Shown: piece by piece, positions 59,210 to 64,000 of the stretch | How the letters are laid out: every line of letters starts with the position of its first letter | How positions within the stretch are numbered: the stretch's first letter is position 1 | Source of the DNA: Metellina segmentata | Taxonomy: Eukaryota; Arthropoda; Arachnida; Araneae; Tetragnathidae | NCBI GenBank assembly: GCA_947359465.1 | Contig: OX375873.1 | Span: 71,561,477-71,625,476, forward strand | Length of the DNA stretch: 64,000 nucleotides | Direction of reading: 5' to 3' | Notes under the pieces: generated by a model | The model's input: only the letters and a program-made list of their open reading frames with translations | What the model was told of the DNA's origin: nothing | Databases searched by the model: none | Program-made: the position numbers and the translations under genes

Positions 59210-59530
59210 CCATGAATTATTTCCACATTTAGAAAGATTCCATGATCTCTTTTTTGATAAAGAACCTATATTTGGAACTATTCTATTGGTATTTTCCTTA
59301 GATTAAAATTCTTTTAAGCTATTATATTGATCCTTCCCTTATATTAGAATCCTTTGTAAAAATTATATTGCTAATTTCCTTAGAATCTCATTTCTTTATA
59401 AAGTTTTAATTGACCAATCTGCAGAATCGAATCCATTGGAAATATTCTATTGGAACTTTTTTCTTAGAATAGAACCATTTGGAAAGACTGTATAGACCCA
59501 TTCTGTTGAAAAGAATCTTTCGGAAAGGTC
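59210..59530. repeat. Degenerate tandem repeat, period roughly 60 bp
   Basis: Variants of 'ttagaat', 'ctattggaa' and 'tttggaaag' recur in similar order about every 55-65 bp. The units are too diverged for exact boundaries. Confidence 0.5.
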
Positions 59531-59849
59531 TTATTCCCCCAGAACCCCAACTCTGTTATGCAGATTACTTTGGAGACTATATATTACTTTTTCAAGAGTA
59601 TATAGTATATATATGTAAGATGAGTATCTACTGTATTTATTATATACGAAATGGAGACGTGATAATATAGTGGTTTAGGAATGAATAGAACAAAGGTTGG
59701 ATTTGGATTAAGTATATAGATTATAAAAAACAAAACAAATACATTTATGCAATTTTGTTCAAAATATTAAGGGGGGTTTAAGGGGGATCCCTATGCAGTT
59801 TATGGAAAAGTAATCACATGTATTGAGTATGCATATTTGAGGTTTATAT

Positions 59850-60573
59850 TGAATGACTCACGTGAAATCGTGCGCATCGTCAGGACCCGGTTGCATCCGG
59901 TTTCTTTCTCCGTCTCAAGTGAGCTCCGTATATCTAGCGTTCTCACTCCTCTGGGTCCGAAGTTTAGCGGGAGCAAAAGGGGAAACCTTCATTCTAGGAT
60001 TGGAGGGAAGTGTAACTGGATCTCATCCCAGTGACTTCAGATGGGATGGGGGTCATCTCAAAAGGGAGAGTGGTAAGGGGCATGTATTGAAGTGCTATGC
60101 TTTAAGGTCTAATGGACATGTGGTGAGGGATGAAAATGGATCGAACGCCAGCGGATTTGCATAAAATCCGACTACTTGTTTGGGGGTGCTTTTCATGGCA
60201 TGACCTGGGAAAGTTGCATGTTGTCCCTGGTAATTTGAACATTCCCCTACATGAACATTTTGGACAATCAGGACGACAACGCTCCATGCATGTTGCAGCC
60301 TTTGTCAAGCAGTGGTATCAAGATATGGATGTAAAACGTTTCCCCTGGCCTGCTCGGAGTGCCGACCTAAACCCCATAGAACATTTGTGGGATGAGTTAG
60401 AGCGACGTTTATCGACCGGGGAACCGCATCCGAAATCTACACCCGAGTTGGAGACATTCTTGCAGCAGGAATGGACACAAATACCCAGAGATGTGTATCA
60501 AAACCTTGTTGAACGTATACCCATAAGAGTTGCTAGTGTAATTACAGTACGCGGGGGACCCCCCCCCTATTAA
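59850..60573 (+). pseudogene. Tc1-like transposase pseudogene, carboxy half
   Basis: The plus strand reads LLVWGCFSWHDLGKLHVVPG (near 60172), then AAFVKQWYQDMDVKRFPW and SADLNPIEHLWDELERR (near 60360, with the third catalytic residue), ending GGPPPY before TAA at 60571-60573. The second catalytic aspartate motif (DDNAPC, near 60269) is present in a different frame, so a one-base loss just after it breaks the gene. The upstream part (59853-60164) is degenerate. Confidence 0.8.
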
Positions 60574-60714
60574 AGCATGTATTATTTTCCTTATACCATC
60601 ACATCTTGCTAAACTGATACAAGGGGATTTCCGATTCTAGAGCATGTTTTGATTTACTTTGTTGATTAGTATAACTTTCTTGCTAGCGATTTCAACTTTG
60701 TCACGGGCAAAGAC

Positions 60715-60850
60715 AATTTGATGTTTTCTATCTTCGCGATCGTTAAAGATAGAGTGAAAATGTCAACGCATTTGAGATCTGCTTAATATTTTACACCAGA
60801 TCGGTACCTTAAATGTGATTTTCCTTAATACATAATTTTTCAACTGTAAT
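60715..60850 (+). mobile_element. Fragment of the T|T Helitron-like family
   Basis: 'gttaaagatagagtgaaaat' and 'accagatcggtaccttaaat' match the module near 3985-4060. No ends. Confidence 0.55.
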
Positions 60851-61117
60851 CCCCTTGTTAAAAGTCGTAGAAGGAAGTCTACAGTTTGGAAAACAAGATG
60901 CTTTGAAAATATCTAAACAAATTGTAAAAGGAGATAGAGGGGCCCAAAGTAAACAATTTTTTTGGTCGAAGAATGTGTATCCGGAAATTGCCGTGTTAAG
61001 TGGTGGAGGACATTGTTTAGGTCAGTCGATGATATCGTTTCTGTAGCGTAAAGGCTTCGTACCACACCCCGTATTTCAACGGCATGCATAATTACACGAA
61101 TGCGGAGCCCGCAGATA
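60851..61117. other. No recognised gene or element
   Basis: Short spacer. A 63-codon frame here has no recognisable domain. Confidence 0.4.
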
Positions 61118-61771
61118 TCTATATATATAATTCTCTTACGTGGCACGCAAAAAAGACGTTATTTGTAATCGCGTTTTGGCAACACTGTACGATTGTTTGT
61201 TTATCGTGAAGTCTCGTGCATCGATTGAATTTATAACGTTATCGGATGAAATTTTATTGAAAAAAAAAAGAAGGAAATTTTAATGAGCTGTTGCAGTTAG
61301 TTTATAATAGAAATCAAAGAAAGCGGAGGATCTTTTCAGGGCCATTTAAAAAACGGTCCTTTTCAGGGCCAACAATTATAGTTCAACAAGACGCTTGCAC
61401 TACAACTTTCGGCAACAAACTCAATAAAAAAGTGTGGGTCGTTTGAGTGCTGGGAAAATGTACACGCAAACAACATGCTGGGTATTCAATTTCCAAAGCA
61501 ACGCTCACATTTAGAGTCAAAATTTGCACAAAGTTTTCATTTGAATTCTGACTTTAGAGATACTGTATATATTTTTTCTGTAATACAGCAAATTTAGATT
61601 TGAAAAACATTTTTTTGGTAACATATTTTGTAAACAATCCCTTCTGCTAGGACACATGTCTTCATTGAGGCGAGCGAAGCGAGCATAGGTTCGCGCAGCG
61701 AACCAATGAGGATTGCGAAGCAATCCTCCGGGGGTTGGCGAGCGTTAGCGAGCAGGGGGCAGGCCCCCTAA
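61118..61771 (+). mobile_element. Canonical non-autonomous Helitron, 654 bp
   Basis: The 5' end is TCTATATATATAATTCTCTT after A (61117). The 3' end is a perfect hairpin GGGGGC-AG-GCCCCC (61755-61768) closing into CTAA, followed by T (61772). The insertion is therefore A|T. The last 120 bp contain several further small palindromes (GGTTCGCGCAGCGAACC, GGATTGCGAAGCAATCC). There is no coding capacity, and its autonomous partner is not in the window. Confidence 0.88.
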
Positions 61772-63227
61772 TTCATGTATAGTATGCATGGGGCTAAAGT
61801 AAACGGACGTGCTTCTCAGAGATTGTACGTTTCTGTACAGTTATCGGAATGATTTTTCTGAATTCAAAGGTTCCTTGTTTGAATCGAGAGCTAGGCATCA
61901 ATTTTTTTCCGGATTGAATGAATGTATGTCCTTTCTATAGGTGTTTCATTTTGGCCCCTCTTCCACCCTTTACATGACCGCATATTTTCGAAACATCCTG
62001 TATGTATATCAACATCATTGTAAATTGGAATTTGAAGTGTGCAGTTTGTGTCTTGCACCCATTGGCCCACTGTTAGAAGTAGGAATACGTTAAACCCGTA
62101 AGAAGTACAAGAACTGCGCTTTATATGTTTTATTGATTTTACTTCATTTGAAGGTCTAAAATGCGCACATCGACATCAGTTCCGTGTAAATGGATTTCAA
62201 TACGGTTTGAAATGTAAGCAACAACACTGACATTAATAAATAAGAAACAATTAAAAGACTGAAGCGCAGATCATATGGTATGGTGTCCAGAATGTCCAAC
62301 GGGGACCGAGAACTGGTCACTTTTAATCCCTTTGGCCAGTTCAAAAGCCCTTAGGATATAGCTCCAGTCTACATTTATAGTAGTGGCAACGTAAACCGTG
62401 TGGCGTGTTTTTTTTTGTGCACTTCTAGTAGCGAGTTATGGCAGGTTAAGACAATTCATCTGAATTACGGTTATTGCGGTTTTTTTATGGCAACCTCGGC
62501 CAGCAGAAAGTTTAGATTTTCATTTTGAATATTCTAGAAAGTTCTTTTAAAATCCGTTAAACTGTCGTTTCATTTAATTGGTTCATTTAAAATAATTATT
62601 TCTTTGGAGACTTTAGAAGTGTGCCACAAAAAAAAAAAGCGCCACGGCCGTTGCCACCGCTATAAACGTAGACTAAAGCTATGTGACCAGCGGTCCCGAA
62701 AGGGCTAGTCACATTACAAACAGAATTCATTAAACATATTTCGTTGGGTTTTCAACGTCTAAAGTCACCGGGTCTCAAAGTTTATTTTAAACTAACATAA
62801 CCATCTGTCATTATTCGTGTTGTATTGGTTTACTGTAGATTGAAAAAAGTGACTAAAGGATAATACACTTTTAAGTATTATCTTTCACTGTCTTATTATG
62901 ACTATTATTCATAGAAATGATTGAACATGGTTAAATTGAATTCATGTTTTCTTTTCAAAGTACAAACAAAATTCATGTTTTCTTTTCACAGTACAAACAA
63001 TTAGAACTTCAATTATCTATATTTCATTGTTTCTCAAGTATAAAAACGAAGACTTTACATTGTTGGTATTTTAGAAACATATAGTATAAGAGATAAAACA
63101 ATTTATACATTCATAACAATGATTTTTAATAATTCTGTTGCGAATATTATCAAACAAAGCTACTCATTTTCTTATGCTAGCAAACATTGTGATTTCTTAG
63201 CGATTTACTTTCGAAAACGAGTAAAAT
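61772..63227. other. Upstream flank of the repetitive-protein gene; no element recognised
   Basis: AT-rich with a GC-richer patch near 62640-62710. 'gtacaaacaaaattcatgtt' type repeats occur near 62940-63000. TATAAGAGATAAAA near 63086 is a possible core promoter for the frame starting at 63228. A splice-acceptor-like 'gatttcttag' ends at 63200. Confidence 0.4.
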
Positions 63228-64000
63228 ATGGATAAACCTGAGATTATTGCAGGGTTATTTTTGTGTCCTTGGATTTGGATCCTTTTTCAGTTACTTATCC
63301 TTGGTAATACAGCTTACGTTATACTATTGACTGCGTACTTGCTGTTGCTAATGGCTTTTAACAGCGATGAGGAAAAATACACAGATACGAACTTCATTGA
63401 AGATGAAAACATTATAGGAATGGAAGAAAATATGGATATTGAATTGGTAGAAGATGGAGACATTAAAGAAAAGAAGAATAAAAAGGTGGATATGGATTTT
63501 GTTGAAGTAGATATTAAAGGAAAGAAAGAAAAGATGGATATGGATTTGGTAAAAGGAGATATTAAAGGAAGGAAAGAAGAAAAGAGTATGGATTTGGTTG
63601 AAGAAGAAGGAAATGAAGAAAATATATGTATAGATATGGTTGAAGAAAAATATGTTAAAGGAAAGGAAGAAAAGATCGGTATGGATTTGATTTTAGAAGG
63701 AGATATTAAAGGAAAAGAAGAAAAGAAGGATTTGAATTTTGTAGGAGATATTAAAGAAAAGAATGAAAAAAAGGATATGGATTTTGAAGAAGGAGATTTT
63801 AAAAGAAAGGAAGAAAAGATTGATATGGATATGGTCGAAGAAGGAGATAATAAAGGAAAGGAAGAAATGAAGGATATGGATTTGGTTGTAGAACGATATA
63901 TTAAAGGAAAGAAAGAAATGAAGGATATGGATTTTGTAGAAGGAGATATTAAAGGAAATGAAGAAAAGAAGGATTTGGATCTTGAAGAAGGATCTTTTAA
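63228..64000 (+). CDS. Repetitive charged protein with amino-terminal membrane hairpin (partial, runs off window)
   Basis: ATG at 63228 is in good context (A at -3, G at +4), with an in-frame TAA six bases upstream. The frame stays open for 257 codons to the window edge. Residues 6-44 are strongly hydrophobic with a polar break at G26-N27-T28, suggesting two membrane helices as a hairpin. From residue 46 it is highly charged and made of about 12 imperfect repeats of 14-19 residues, consensus near GDIKGKEEKKDMDLVEE. Unit lengths differ only by whole codons and no stop occurs, so the reading frame seems maintained. The coding strand is purine-rich (GAA, GGA, AAG). Both ends would face the same side, probably the cytosol. 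I know no family for it. A minisatellite open by chance is the main alternative. Confidence 0.65.
   Translation, partial: MDKPEIIAGLFLCPWIWILFQLLILGNTAYVILLTAYLLLLMAFNSDEEKYTDTNFIEDENIIGMEENMDIELVEDGDIKEKKNKKVDMDFVEVDIKGKKEKMDMDLVKGDIKGRKEEKSMDLVEEEGNEENICIDMVEEKYVKGKEEKIGMDLILEGDIKGKEEKKDLNFVGDIKEKNEKKDMDFEEGDFKRKEEKIDMDMVEEGDNKGKEEMKDMDLVVERYIKGKKEMKDMDFVEGDIKGNEEKKDLDLEEGSF

Overview
This is eukaryotic, AT-rich genomic DNA. It has split coding exons with GT-AG introns, AATAAA signals, tRNA-derived SINEs, LTR and non-LTR retrotransposons, and many Tc1/mariner, hAT and Helitron elements. There are no bacterial operons, rRNA genes or CRISPR arrays. The mix of Tc1/mariner, SINE and Helitron families fits an arthropod. 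An arachnid (spider) is my best guess, from recollection of similar transposase types rather than a search.

Two stretches look like host protein-coding sequence. (1) Positions 863-10518 (+) carry the last four coding exons of a type I membrane protein: an extracellular exon, a six-cysteine EGF-like exon, a 16-residue linker exon, and a final exon with one membrane helix and an acidic tail. All three visible introns are phase 1 and the reading frame is continuous through every junction. The introns (about 2.0, 3.1 and 3.9 kb) are filled with transposons. (2) At the right edge, 63228 to the window end (+) is an uninterrupted 257-codon frame. It encodes a short hydrophobic hairpin followed by about 12 charged repeats of 14-19 residues, and it runs off the window.

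The rest is mainly a mobile-element graveyard with informative nesting. 92-10033: transposons inside the introns, including a solo LTR, two Helitron-like copies, a mariner split by a 674-bp element, and a Tc1 element split by a SINE. 13.5-17.9 kb: hAT-like and Tc1 elements, then a SINE cluster. 18.0-19.3 kb: a satellite with alternating 195/208-bp units. 22.6-27.5 kb: a TA-flanked inverted-repeat element, then a mariner with a 1.77-kb hAT (BED finger) inserted in it. 28.1-28.6 kb: two (TA)n tracts flanking a solo LTR. 31.5-35.5 kb: three tandem units, two holding a Helitron at the same site and one empty. 37.6-39.6 kb: an LTR with a primer-binding-like site abutting a truncated Tc1. 43.2-46.1 kb: Tc1 and LINE remnants. 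46.7-50.2 kb: a Gypsy element whose 5' LTR is fused to late protease. 50.7-51.5 kb: a TTAA-flanked MITE. 55.7-60.6 kb: Tc1 elements, one inside another. 61.1-61.8 kb: a small canonical Helitron.

Exon boundaries and protein families were read by eye. No database search, RNA evidence or folding program was used, so family names rest on recognised motifs and unnamed pieces are left unnamed.
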